DNA of 23,837 nucleotides from CAZWSX01 sp964636985. GTDB taxonomy: Bacteria > Planctomycetota > Planctomycetia > Pirellulales > Pirellulaceae. The notes under the pieces are model-generated. The model did no database searches and was not told the origin of the DNA. It was given only the letters and a program-made list of their open reading frames with translations. The DNA lies in assembly GCA_964636985.1 (NCBI GenBank), contig CAZWSX010000055.1:1-23837 (forward strand). The letters are read 5' to 3'. Shown here piece by piece: positions 7,478 to 15,848 of this stretch. How positions within the stretch are numbered: position 1 is the stretch's first letter; every line of letters begins with the position of its first letter. The position numbers and the translations under genes were made by a program.

Positions 7478-8740
7478 TCACCCTTCAAGCAGCATGGAAA
7501 GCGGCTCTTCCAAAAGCTTCTTTAACTTGACGAGAAACTGAACGGCATCGCGGCCGTCGACCAGCCGGTGGTCATAGGATAGCGCCACGTACATCATTCG
7601 CCGGGCGCGGATTTTTTCGCCCACGCACACGGGCCGACGCTGAATTGTGTGCATGCCCAGGATGGCGCTCTGCGGCGGGTTAAGGATGGGTGTCGAGAGG
7701 AGCGAGCCGAAGACGCCCCCATTGGTGATGGTAAATGTGCCGCCGCTCAGTTCTTCAATGGCGAGCTTGCCATCGCGGGCGGCGATCGCCACGCGTTTGA
7801 TTTCCTTCTCGATTCTGGAGAACGACAGGTCTTCCGCGTTGCGAAGGATCGGCACCACGAGGCCGCGCTCGGTGTTGACCGCAACGCCTAGATTCACATG
7901 ATCGTTGTAAACGATGTCGTCGCCATCGATCGCGGCATTGATGATGGGAAAGTGCTTCATCGCCAGGACCGTGGCCCGGGCAAAGAACGACATCAGCCCG
8001 AGCGAGACGCCGTGGGCCTTTTCAAATTCCTCCTTATGCTTCTCTCGCACGTCGAGGACATTCGTCATATCGACTTCGTTGAACGTCGTGAGCATTGCGG
8101 CCGTGTGCTGTGCCCGAACCAGCCGCTCGGCGATTCTTCGGCGGATCTTGCTCATCGGTTCGCGGCGCTGCCCGTTGCTGTTGGCGCGATTCGCCGCTGC
8201 ACGATCCGGCTGCGGTCTTGCTTCGGGTGTGGCAACGGACGCTTTCGCCGGTGCAGGCGTCGCAGCCGGAGGTGACACTTTTGGAGGCGACGCTGCTGGA
8301 GCCGGCGCTGGCTTGGCCGCCTCGGCTTTTTCCGCCGACGGCTTTTCGACGGCGGTCTCATTTGCCGCGGGCGGCGCCGATGGCTGAGGCTTGGCCTCTT
8401 CCGGGCGTGGGGCTCGTGGCGGCGTCTCCTGCGCGGGAGGTGCCGCAGGTTTCGCACTTTCCGTTGCTGCCGGCTTTGGTGGTGGAGACGCGGCACTTCC
8501 CACGCGGGCCGCCTCGATTTTGGCGACGACTTGTCCTACCCGCACGGTGGCACCGACTTCGAGCGTGCCCGTAATCGTTCCGCTCGCAGGCGACGGAAGG
8601 TCGAAGGTGGCTTTATCGGTCTCGAGTTCGCAAAGGGGTTCGTCAGCAGCCACTTGATCGCCATCGGACTTAAGCCAACGGAGGATCACGGCTTCGGTGA
8701 TGGATTCGCCCATCGCGGGGACGGTAACTTCGGTTGACAT
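7478..8740 (-). CDS. sucB: 2-oxoglutarate dehydrogenase E2, dihydrolipoyl succinyltransferase
   Basis: This 420-residue E2 component transfers the succinyl group to CoA in the TCA cycle. Residues 1-78 form the lipoyl domain with the lipoylated Lys43 in ETDKATFD. Residues about 80-192 are an Ala/Pro/Glu/Lys-rich flexible linker. Residues about 193-420 are the catalytic trimer-forming domain with SYDHRLVDG (His391, Asp395), very close in pattern to E. coli SucB (for example AMLTTFNEV and TITNGGVFGS). The peripheral-subunit-binding domain normally found between linker segments, which holds E1/E3, is not recognisable. The ATG follows sucA by 31 bp, with AAGG just upstream. No E3 gene (lpd) is in the window. 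Confidence 0.97.
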   Translation of the reverse strand: MSTEVTVPAMGESITEAVILRWLKSDGDQVAADEPLCELETDKATFDLPSPASGTITGTLEVGATVRVGQVVAKIEAARVGSAASPPPKPAATESAKPAAPPAQETPPRAPRPEEAKPQPSAPPAANETAVEKPSAEKAEAAKPAPAPAASPPKVSPPAATPAPAKASVATPEARPQPDRAAANRANSNGQRREPMSKIRRRIAERLVRAQHTAAMLTTFNEVDMTNVLDVREKHKEEFEKAHGVSLGLMSFFARATVLAMKHFPIINAAIDGDDIVYNDHVNLGVAVNTERGLVVPILRNAEDLSFSRIEKEIKRVAIAARDGKLAIEELSGGTFTITNGGVFGSLLSTPILNPPQSAILGMHTIQRRPVCVGEKIRARRMMYVALSYDHRLVDGRDAVQFLVKLKKLLEEPLSMLLEG

Positions 8741-8771
8741 GGGGCCTTACTTTGTTCTCAAGCCTTGGTTA

Positions 8772-11618
8772 TCAAGCGCTTTTCATGGCTGGCGGTGCGA
8801 CAACGGATTCGGCGACATCGAGTGCTTGATCGATGATCGACTTCTCCTCGGCCTCATGCACGTGGAAGATGCCCGTGGCGGGGCTGGCCGCTTCGTCGCG
8901 ACCGATGTAGGTGGGAGTTGCTTGCTCAGCTAAGAGCTCTCGCAGTCGAGGTTCCATGTAGCTCCATGCCCCCATGTTGCGAGGCTCTTCCTGCAACCAG
9001 CAGAACTCCTGCACATGAGGATACTTGGCCAGGATCTCTCGCAACGATTGCTGCGGAAACGGGTACAGTTGCTCGATGCGAACCACGGCGACGTTCTGCT
9101 GGCCGCGCTTTTGGCGGGCAGAGTCTAGCGGGTAAAAGATTCGCCCGCTGCAGAACACGAGCCTGCGCACGTGCTCTGGGTCGGGTTGCTGAGGATCGTC
9201 GAGCACCGTTTGGAAGCTCGATTGCGTGAATTCATCGAGCGAGGAGAGTGCATGCTCGTCGCGCAAAAGGCTTTTGGGCGACATGATGACGAGCGGCTTG
9301 CGGAAGTTTCGCCGCATTTGCCGTCGCAGCAAATGAAAGTACTGCGCCGATCGCGTTGGATAACACACCTGGATATTGTTGTCGCCGCACAACTGCAGGA
9401 ATCGCTCCAGACGCGCGCTGCTATGCTCGGGCCCCTGCCCTTCGTACCCGTGCGGCAACAGCAGCACCAGGCCGCTCATGCGAAGCCATTTTGATTCCGC
9501 ACTGACGATGAACTGATCGATAATCGGTTGCGCACCGTTCACGAAATCGCCAAACTGCGCTTCCCAAATCACCAGCGTGTGCGGGTCCGCTGAGCTGAAT
9601 CCATACTCAAACCCGAGCACCGCCAATTCGGACAGCATCGAGTTGCGGATGATGAACGAGCCTTGTTCGGCCGACAGGTGCTGCAAAGGGATGTAGGTGG
9701 CGTCGGTCTGCTTGTCGTGCAAAACCGCATGCCGGTGGCTGAAAGTCCCTCGCTCGCTATCTTGCCCCATCAATCGCACGGGCGTTCCTTCCAGGAGCAA
9801 GCTGCCGATGGCCCACATTTCCGCGCAGCCCCAATCGACAACGCGCGATCCTTCGGCCATCTCGCGCCGCGCTGCCAAGGTCTTCAGCTTGGGATGGATC
9901 GTGAAGTCTTGCGGGAGCTTGAGGTAGCTTGCGGAAATGCGCGCAATGACATCCTGGCCAATGCTGGTTTCAGCACGCTCGTTGCCGCGTCGCGAGAGCC
10001 CTTTCCAGAGCCCGCCCATCGATTGGATTTTCTGCTGAGGGTGCCGCTGTTTCGCGAGTCCCATCGCTTCGGTGAGCCGCTCGCGAAGCTTCGCCACCGT
10101 CTGTTCGACGTACGAATCGTCGATCTCGCCGGCTTCAAGGAGCTTTTGAGCATAGATTTTCACGACGCTAGGGTGACCGGAGATCCGTTCGTACATCCGC
10201 GGTTGCGTGTAGGCCGGCTCGTCACCTTCGTTGTGGCCGCGGCGGCGGTAACACCACAAGTCGATCAGCACGTCGACATTGAACTGTTGGCGGAAGGCAA
10301 CGGCCAACTTGGCCGCGTGTGCAACGGCATCGGGATCGTCGCAGTTGACGTGGAAGATCGGCGCCTGGATCATCAGCGCCACATCCGTGGGATAGGGTGT
10401 GAAGCGAGTTTGGTCCGGCGTGGCCGTAAAGCCGACTTGATTATTGACGATCACATGAATCGTCCCGCCGGTCCGATAAGCCGGCAGTTCCGAGAGGCTC
10501 AAAGTTTCCGGAACAATTCCTTGTCCTGTAAACGCAGCTTCGCCGTGCAACAGCATCGGCAACACGCGTCGCTGTCCGTCGGCGCCTTTGCGCTGTTGCT
10601 TGGCGCGCACGATCCCTTGAATCACGGGATCGACTAGTTCCAGATGGCTGGGGTTGTAACTGAGCGACGTGTGAACCGGCTTACCGCATCGCGCGACGCG
10701 GTCGTTCGAGAAACCGAGGTGATACTTGACGTCGCCGTCACCCTCCGATTCCTGCCATGGATTCGTCCCCTCAAACTCGCTCATGATCAATTCGTACGGC
10801 TTGTGCACCACGTGAGCGAGAACATTCAGGCGGCCGCGGTGGGGCATTCCCATCACGACTTCGTCGATTCCCAGCGGCGCTCCCTCTTCGATGATCGTTT
10901 CGAGCAGACCAATCAAGGCCTCCGAGCCTTCGAGCGAGAATCGCTTTTGTCCCAGATACTTGGTGTGCAGAAAATTCTCGAACGTCTCGGCCGCAATCAA
11001 TTGATCGAGCAAACGGCGGCGGTGCTCGGCGGAGAGTTGCGGTACGTTGCAGTTTGGTTCAATGCGCTCCAGGAGCCAGTCTCGCTGCTCCTTGCTGTTG
11101 ATGTGCATGAATTCCACGCCGACGGTGCCGCAATACGTCGTGCGCAACTTTTGCAGCAGGCTTTCCAGCGTGCCATCGCTGGCACCTAGAAAGCCCCCCG
11201 ACCCCACCTGGCAGGGCAGGTTTTCGTCGGCGAGGCCGAATTGGGACAGTGACAAAAGCGGCGTTGCTGGCCGTGGCTGGCCTAGAGGGTCAAGCTTGGC
11301 TTCAAAATGGCCCAGCTCGCGGTAGGAGTGAACCAGGTCCTGCACGCTATCGGCAAGTTTGCTCTTGAAATCCCCGTCGTTCGTGCCCCCATCAATCGGA
11401 GCCGCCGTCTCGCTAGTTACTTCACGGGCCCCGACCGGGGACCGAACCGGGCCAGGGGAACCGTCGCCAAAGCCCGCCTCAAAGCCGGCGAAAAAAATGG
11501 CCCATTGCGGGTCGACCGATTCGGGCCGACCCCGATACGCGGCGTAGAGCTGTTCCAGGTAGTCGCTGTTGGCACGCTGAAAAAAATCGAGGCGCTGTCG
11601 TCCTAGAGTGTCATCCAT
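8772..11618 (-). CDS. sucA: 2-oxoglutarate dehydrogenase E1 component
   Basis: This 948-residue protein is a full-length E1o that decarboxylates 2-oxoglutarate with ThDP and passes succinyl to the lipoyl arm of SucB. The N-terminal tether LYAAYRGRPESVDPQW is present. The active-site region shows GMPHRGRLNVLAH (His260), KYHLGFS (His299) and HGEAAFTGQG followed by VNNQVGFTA. The C-terminal half is the pyrimidine-binding and regulatory domains, including HRHAVLHDKQT. The metal motif usually reads GDA and here reads GEA (Glu360), confirmed as a GAA codon. The ATG at 11618 has a GAGAG element a few bases upstream. It lies 159 bp after the ABC1 kinase gene, so it may have its own promoter, though none is obvious. 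Confidence 0.98.
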   Translation of the reverse strand: MDDTLGRQRLDFFQRANSDYLEQLYAAYRGRPESVDPQWAIFFAGFEAGFGDGSPGPVRSPVGAREVTSETAAPIDGGTNDGDFKSKLADSVQDLVHSYRELGHFEAKLDPLGQPRPATPLLSLSQFGLADENLPCQVGSGGFLGASDGTLESLLQKLRTTYCGTVGVEFMHINSKEQRDWLLERIEPNCNVPQLSAEHRRRLLDQLIAAETFENFLHTKYLGQKRFSLEGSEALIGLLETIIEEGAPLGIDEVVMGMPHRGRLNVLAHVVHKPYELIMSEFEGTNPWQESEGDGDVKYHLGFSNDRVARCGKPVHTSLSYNPSHLELVDPVIQGIVRAKQQRKGADGQRRVLPMLLHGEAAFTGQGIVPETLSLSELPAYRTGGTIHVIVNNQVGFTATPDQTRFTPYPTDVALMIQAPIFHVNCDDPDAVAHAAKLAVAFRQQFNVDVLIDLWCYRRRGHNEGDEPAYTQPRMYERISGHPSVVKIYAQKLLEAGEIDDSYVEQTVAKLRERLTEAMGLAKQRHPQQKIQSMGGLWKGLSRRGNERAETSIGQDVIARISASYLKLPQDFTIHPKLKTLAARREMAEGSRVVDWGCAEMWAIGSLLLEGTPVRLMGQDSERGTFSHRHAVLHDKQTDATYIPLQHLSAEQGSFIIRNSMLSELAVLGFEYGFSSADPHTLVIWEAQFGDFVNGAQPIIDQFIVSAESKWLRMSGLVLLLPHGYEGQGPEHSSARLERFLQLCGDNNIQVCYPTRSAQYFHLLRRQMRRNFRKPLVIMSPKSLLRDEHALSSLDEFTQSSFQTVLDDPQQPDPEHVRRLVFCSGRIFYPLDSARQKRGQQNVAVVRIEQLYPFPQQSLREILAKYPHVQEFCWLQEEPRNMGAWSYMEPRLRELLAEQATPTYIGRDEAASPATGIFHVHEAEEKSIIDQALDVAESVVAPPAMKSA

Positions 11619-11665
11619 AGTCTCTCTAGTTTACTTCTTCTTGGCAGCTTTTGGCCGCTTTTCAG

Positions 11666-11688
11666 GGCGGCAACGCGGAACGGCCGCC
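11666..11688. repeat. Inverted repeat between ABC1 kinase gene and sucA
   Basis: GGCGGC and GCCGCC form perfect 6-bp arms around an 11-nt loop in the 159-bp gap. On the minus strand the hairpin is not followed by a T-run, so it is not a classical intrinsic terminator. It could still mark the boundary between the chemosensory cluster and sucAB. Such GC-rich dyads also occur by chance at this GC content. Confidence 0.3.
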
Positions 11689-11777
11689 AAGAATGAGTCC
11701 GGAATTGCAGTTCGCGCAGCTAAAGGCCGCGATCAACCGGTTGCGGCGGAGAGTGGGCGCATTGCGTGCGCCTTGGG

Positions 11778-13295
11778 CTATTCCAGCCAGAGCCGAACTT
11801 CTTTGTCCTCGAGTCGGCATTCGCACACCGAGCCCGCCGCGTAATTGCGGTTTCGCGCCTCTCTCGCCAGCGCCGCGAGGTCGAGACCTGCGTCCGAGAT
11901 TCGCTGCTGCAATTCCTCCGGCATGAGGTCGCCAATCCGTTCCAACGCCGTCGCCGGAAAAGAAAGTTGCACCTTGGTTTGGCCGCCGGATGCGACTCGG
12001 ATCTTGAGATGGGTGGACTTGGCGCTCGGAACATAAGGAGCGACCGATGGCGAGTCGCAGGTTGCCATCGGAGTTTCCTCCAGAATGGGGCGCCAAGCGA
12101 TCGGCGTATTGAGGTCGGTCAAAAACTTCAACAGGCCGTGCAGTGTTCGCATCAGAAACATCAGGTTCGGCGGCGCCGCGATGCGAAAGTTCCAGCGATC
12201 GTCTCCCAATATCTGCGATGCGCGCTCGCGTAAACTCCATGTCCTGGGATCGAAAGGTTCCTTCGATCTGAATGGTTCGGACAAAAGTTGACCGAGCGCC
12301 GGTAAGCGGTCAATTAGTGGAGCCAGGGCCGTTCGGTCGAAACCCAGTATGAGAAGCGAACTCCACGCGACGTCGGGAGCGTCGCCGCACGTGAGGAATT
12401 GCTTAAGGGCAACACGCTCTTCGACGCCGGGATGCCAGACACACCCAAAGTCGTAGACAACAAGCTGCGGCCCCTGATTGCTCGAGCGGAACCGAAAGTT
12501 GCCCGGGTGCCAGTCGGCATGAACGGCCCCATGACAAAATAGGGATTTGAGAAAGAAGCGTACCAGGAGCGAAGCGAGCTTCCTCTTGTTCTCAGGCGAC
12601 CAACTGGCGAGCACATCCGCGAAACGCTCGCCGGCTTCCCAGTGGGTTGTGAGAACGACATCGCTACTCAACGCGTCGATCACCCTTGGAATGACGACCT
12701 CCCTGTCGCCCTGCCAGTCGTCGCTGAATCGGCGCTGCTGCTGGGCTTCGTGGCGGTAGTCGAGTTCGTGCAGCAACGACTCTCGCAGCGTGCTCTGGTA
12801 ACGCTCCAAGTCGAAGCCGCGACAAAGGCCTCCGATCGGCTTGGTCAGCCAGCCCAGCATGGCAAGATCGGAATCGAGCGCATCGCGAATGCCCGGGTAC
12901 TGGACCTTCACGGCAACATCTTGACCGTCGCGCAGAGTGAGTCGATGGACTTGCCCCAGCGACGCCGCGTGACCACTAAGATCAACGTCGCTGGCAATCG
13001 CCGAAACGCGTTCTCCCCACTGCTCTTCAACTAACGGCGCCAGTTGCGACCAAGGCAGCGGTTCGGCGCTGTCTTGCAAGTTGGCGTAACTTGCGGCCGC
13101 TTCCTCTTCCAATTCGCAAAGGCTGAGGAGTTGTCCCATTTTTTGGGGCAGACCGCGCATGCGACCGAGCCGCTCGGCAATGTGCCGCTGGGCGCGCGAT
13201 TGAGCGGCTGTGGAAAATGCCAAACGCGCACGCGTTGCGCCGGCGGCCAGCTGCGCGTAATCGGCAAGGCGACGAAGATTGGGGAGCGCCGTCAT
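11778..13295 (-). CDS. ABC1/UbiB-family atypical kinase with extra C-terminal domain
   Basis: This 505-residue protein carries the full set of UbiB-family marks: PQKMGQ (KxGQ, 51-55), the Ala-rich ATP loop HAASLGQVH (109-117), VAVKVQYPG (Lys130), ELDYRHEA (177-184), VHADWHPGNF (258-267) and YDFG (Asp282). The family acts as ATPases or atypical kinases linked to quinone and lipid metabolism. Residues about 428-505 form an added domain rich in alternating beta positions (KIRVASGGQTKVQLSFP through CECRLEDKEVRLWLE), which recalls the small domain found in SHOCT-like/LiaX-type proteins. That match is by eye only. The frame opens earlier, at 13403, but the ATG at 13295 begins recognisable sequence and lies 19 bp behind cheV. 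The close spacing suggests co-transcription with the chemosensory genes. Confidence 0.9.
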   Translation of the reverse strand: MTALPNLRRLADYAQLAAGATRARLAFSTAAQSRAQRHIAERLGRMRGLPQKMGQLLSLCELEEEAAASYANLQDSAEPLPWSQLAPLVEEQWGERVSAIASDVDLSGHAASLGQVHRLTLRDGQDVAVKVQYPGIRDALDSDLAMLGWLTKPIGGLCRGFDLERYQSTLRESLLHELDYRHEAQQQRRFSDDWQGDREVVIPRVIDALSSDVVLTTHWEAGERFADVLASWSPENKRKLASLLVRFFLKSLFCHGAVHADWHPGNFRFRSSNQGPQLVVYDFGCVWHPGVEERVALKQFLTCGDAPDVAWSSLLILGFDRTALAPLIDRLPALGQLLSEPFRSKEPFDPRTWSLRERASQILGDDRWNFRIAAPPNLMFLMRTLHGLLKFLTDLNTPIAWRPILEETPMATCDSPSVAPYVPSAKSTHLKIRVASGGQTKVQLSFPATALERIGDLMPEELQQRISDAGLDLAALAREARNRNYAAGSVCECRLEDKEVRLWLE

Positions 13296-13314
13296 GGCAC
13301 CTGTCAGGTTCTTC

Positions 13315-14256
13315 TCAGGCCGGCACGGACTGGTTGGACAATTCCAGCAACTCGTCAGCCAATCGGACGAGTTGGCCAAATTCCGGCTTGGTGAGTTGCG
13401 CATCAGCGCCGACAGCGAGCCCCTTCTTCTGGTTGTCGGGCGTCATGATCGACGAGAAGAGGATCACCGGCAGCGACTTGAGGACCGTATGTTCCTTGAC
13501 ACGACGTGTCAAGTGCAATCCATCCATCATGGGCATTTCGACATCGCTAATAAGCAAGTCGGCGATGTCGCTTTGAGAAACCCCGTCGGCTAATTGCTTC
13601 TCGAGCCAGGCCCAAGCCTGATGGCCGTTCTCAAAGGTTGTGACCCGGCTGTAGCCATGATTCCGCAACGTCGCGGCAATTGCCTTGCGGATGTTCGCCG
13701 AATCGTCCGCCAGCAGCAAGTGCTTCCCCTTGCGCTGATCCGCGTCGCCTCCCGCCAAGATCTCCTGTTCCCAGCGCTCGCCCGAGACATCGGCCAACAC
13801 TGACTCGAAATCGAGAATGGTCACCAAGCGGCCCTCAAGCGTCGCGATACCCGTCACAGGGGTCGACGTGTTCGCGAGCAGGTCGGGCACAGGCGCGATA
13901 TGGTTCCAGCTCACGCGATGAATCCGCTCGATATCATCAACCATGAACGCTGTTTGAGAGCTGTTGAATTCCATCAAGATCATCTTGCCGCCGGCGCTTT
14001 CGTCTTGGCACTCGCCTAGATGACGTCGAAGCGAGACGCAGGGCGCCACCTGATTCCGCACGCGAACGCAGCCCAGCAACGAGGGGTGGGCCTCGGGGAC
14101 TTGCACAATGTCTCTTTGTTCGAGAACCTCACGGACCTTGGCGACGTTCACGCCCAAGCGCAAACCGCCGACGTGGAAGACGAGGATTTCAACCTCGTTG
14201 GTGCCGCTTTCGAGCAGGATCTCTTTTTCGAGCAACAGTCCGCCTAAACCGGCCAT
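13315..14256 (-). CDS. cheV: CheV-like coupling protein: CheW domain plus receiver domain
   Basis: This 313-residue protein has an N-terminal CheW domain (about 20-160) and a C-terminal receiver domain (about 178-305). The receiver keeps all phosphorylation residues: Asp184/Asp185, phosphoacceptor Asp238 in ISDVEMP, Ser268/269 in LFSS and Lys290 in LTKPEF. CheV proteins couple receptors to CheA and adjust signalling when phosphorylated, giving a methylation-independent form of adaptation. The open frame extends to 14301, but the ATG at 14256 has GGAGG 8 nt upstream and avoids overlapping cheY. It is the last che gene of the cluster, 31 bp after cheY and 19 bp before the ABC1 kinase gene. Confidence 0.94.
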   Translation of the reverse strand: MAGLGGLLLEKEILLESGTNEVEILVFHVGGLRLGVNVAKVREVLEQRDIVQVPEAHPSLLGCVRVRNQVAPCVSLRRHLGECQDESAGGKMILMEFNSSQTAFMVDDIERIHRVSWNHIAPVPDLLANTSTPVTGIATLEGRLVTILDFESVLADVSGERWEQEILAGGDADQRKGKHLLLADDSANIRKAIAATLRNHGYSRVTTFENGHQAWAWLEKQLADGVSQSDIADLLISDVEMPMMDGLHLTRRVKEHTVLKSLPVILFSSIMTPDNQKKGLAVGADAQLTKPEFGQLVRLADELLELSNQSVPA

Positions 14257-14287
14257 GTGAAGGGCCTCCAGTGGAAGATGAATCTGT

Positions 14288-14656
14288 CTAGGCGCACGCA
14301 ATCATTTTGTTCAGGGCGTTGGCAAGCCGGCGCGAATCGAATGGCTTGACGACAAAGTCGCTGGCCCCGAGTTCGAGCGCCTCATTCAAGATCGACTTTT
14401 GATCGAGCGCGCTAACGATCAAGACCCGCGCCGCCGGGTCACACTCCGTGATCCCACGCAAGGCTTGCAGGCCGTCGCACTCCGGCATCACCAGATCGAG
14501 CGTGACGGCATCGGGCCGCAACTCCTTGTATCGATCGACGGCTTCGTAACCATTGGCGGCTTCGCCGACGATTTCCCATCCGTGCGCGATGGCCGTGTCT
14601 TTGATCATTTCGCGAATGATCAAAGCGTCATCAGTGACAAGCAAACGTTTGGACAT
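14288..14656 (-). CDS. cheY: CheY-type single-domain response regulator
   Basis: This 122-residue receiver domain has Asp9/Asp10, phosphoacceptor Asp54 in LDLVMP, Ser82 in VSAL and Lys104 in VVKPF. In overall pattern it resembles the Thermotoga/Bacillus kind of CheY (for example KELRPDAVTLDLVMP and GASDFVVKPF). It should receive phosphate from CheA and carry the output signal. An open frame continues upstream to 15106 through cheD, but that part is non-protein-like. The ATG at 14656 has GGGAGG 9 nt upstream. No motor or pilus target is encoded nearby, so its output partner is unknown. Confidence 0.95.
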   Translation of the reverse strand: MSKRLLVTDDALIIREMIKDTAIAHGWEIVGEAANGYEAVDRYKELRPDAVTLDLVMPECDGLQALRGITECDPAARVLIVSALDQKSILNEALELGASDFVVKPFDSRRLANALNKMIACA

Positions 14657-14718
14657 AATGTGTGACCTCCCGAATCGATGTGTGAACGTGTGTCGTGCAT
14701 CCGCACGATGGCTTTTGG

Positions 14719-15207
14719 TTAAATGCGGACCGACGCTTCCCCTGCGATCTCCACGAGCAACTCGTTTCCATCGCTGCCGAACGTGATCCGGCGCCCCTTG
14801 GTTCCACCCAGGTGCTCCGCGACGAGCGGAATGCCCGCTTGTTGCAGCGCTTGCCGGATTGCAGTTTGATTTGCGACGCCAATTTGAATGGGCCCCGAGG
14901 CCTGAAACATGCTGGCTCCGCCCGCCACTTTGGCGACGAGTCCGCGGACCGATGCCTTTTCGTTTTCCAAAAGGCGGACCATGTGCGGAACGGCGACATC
15001 GGCGAATTTGCACGGTGGCCCCGTGCGGCTCCCGGCATCCGGCAACACGACATGAGCAATGGCAGCGATGCCTCGCGCTTCGTGAATCAAAACGAGGCCG
15101 ACGCACGATCCCAAAACCATGCGGGCGATCTCAGGTCGCCGAATAATCGCCACCTCGGCCATGCCGATGTTGCGTTCGAGCGATTTTGTCAAAGTAGCTG
15201 TCATCAT
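14719..15207 (-). CDS. cheD: CheD, chemoreceptor glutamine deamidase
   Basis: This 162-residue protein matches CheD, which deamidates chemoreceptor glutamines and interacts with CheC. Visible are the catalytic Cys35 in VLGSCVG, catalytic His52 in AHVVLPD, the KVAGGASMF strand (93-101), and HLGGTKGRRITF near the C-terminus. The third catalytic residue, a Thr six positions before the Cys in the T. maritima enzyme, is Arg29 here by my alignment. The ATG at 15207 (or 15204) is favoured over the long upstream extension, because that extension overlaps the CheC-like gene in another frame. The ribosome site is weak. It lies 35 bp after the cheC-like gene and 62 bp before cheY. Confidence 0.93.
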   Translation of the reverse strand: MMTATLTKSLERNIGMAEVAIIRRPEIARMVLGSCVGLVLIHEARGIAAIAHVVLPDAGSRTGPPCKFADVAVPHMVRLLENEKASVRGLVAKVAGGASMFQASGPIQIGVANQTAIRQALQQAGIPLVAEHLGGTKGRRITFGSDGNELLVEIAGEASVRI

Positions 15208-15242
15208 GGCGTTCTTGGCGCGGCCGATTCGCCGCAAGGTGC

Positions 15243-15848
15243 TTAAGCAAGGGTGGGCTGCAGGGCGGTGATCATACGCTGGTCGGGCACGAACGCGACG
15301 CTCCAGTTCACGGCCTGGTCGCGCAACGTAAAGCGGGTACGGCAACAAAGGATGGTGTCTCGGTCGAGTGCCTGGCAGAGCAAAGCCTGCTCCAGCACGC
15401 TGGCGCCGAAGTCGCGCGTGAGCCACGGCGTGGAAGGGGTCAGCCGCGCGCCGATGCCGAGGGCAAGTTCGCTCAGGAAAGCCGAAGCAAAAATATTGGC
15501 CGTTTCCGTGACAGCGGATTCTTCCAGCCGCGTCCAGTCGCGCGCGGGGTTCGCTGGACGGCCGAGGATCGTGGCCGCCAGTCGCCGGCCATCTTCGTCG
15601 TCAAACGACAGGACGAGCCGGCCGCCGTAATCGCCGATGATGTCGAGAGTCACCATCACCAACGGGTCCATAGCGTTGCCAAATTGTTGCAACGCGTCTT
15701 CCAGCGGCGTTTCGCGGACGTCGTCGACCTCCAGGCGCACGTGATTGCCCGTCCATTGGCTCATTGCCTTTCCGGCGTGAGTCGTCGCGGCGCGCAAGAT
15801 TTGCGCAAGCACTCCGCTGGATCGGTTGGAATCGTCTTCAAAACTCAT
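15243..15848 (-). CDS. CheC-like CheY-P phosphatase with one active-site motif
   Basis: This 201-residue protein fits the CheC/CheX/FliY family. The second phosphatase motif is clear: EESAVTETANIF, with Glu115 and Asn118 in the E-x-x-N arrangement. In the first half the matching helix (AQILRAATTHAGKAMSQWTG) keeps the shape but not the Glu/Asn pair, so probably only one site works. CheC proteins remove phosphate from CheY and bind CheD, and both neighbours are encoded directly downstream. The start ATG at 15848 overlaps the cheA stop as ATGA, with GTGGAG 9 nt upstream. An in-frame GTG at 15863 is a weaker alternative. Coupling to cheA fits a fixed kinase/phosphatase ratio. Confidence 0.85.
   Translation of the reverse strand: MSFEDDSNRSSGVLAQILRAATTHAGKAMSQWTGNHVRLEVDDVRETPLEDALQQFGNAMDPLVMVTLDIIGDYGGRLVLSFDDEDGRRLAATILGRPANPARDWTRLEESAVTETANIFASAFLSELALGIGARLTPSTPWLTRDFGASVLEQALLCQALDRDTILCCRTRFTLRDQAVNWSVAFVPDQRMITALQPTLA

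Noticed and set aside
9663..10637. 324-codon plus-strand open frame
   Set aside because: It is fully antisense to sucA across the conserved ThDP region. The composition is Arg/His-rich, there is no ribosome site, and no fold is recognisable.
14657..15106. N-terminal extension of the CheY frame
   Set aside because: The added 150 residues overlap cheD out of frame and are Arg/Ser/His-rich. The ATG at 14656 has a good ribosome site and begins the receiver fold exactly.
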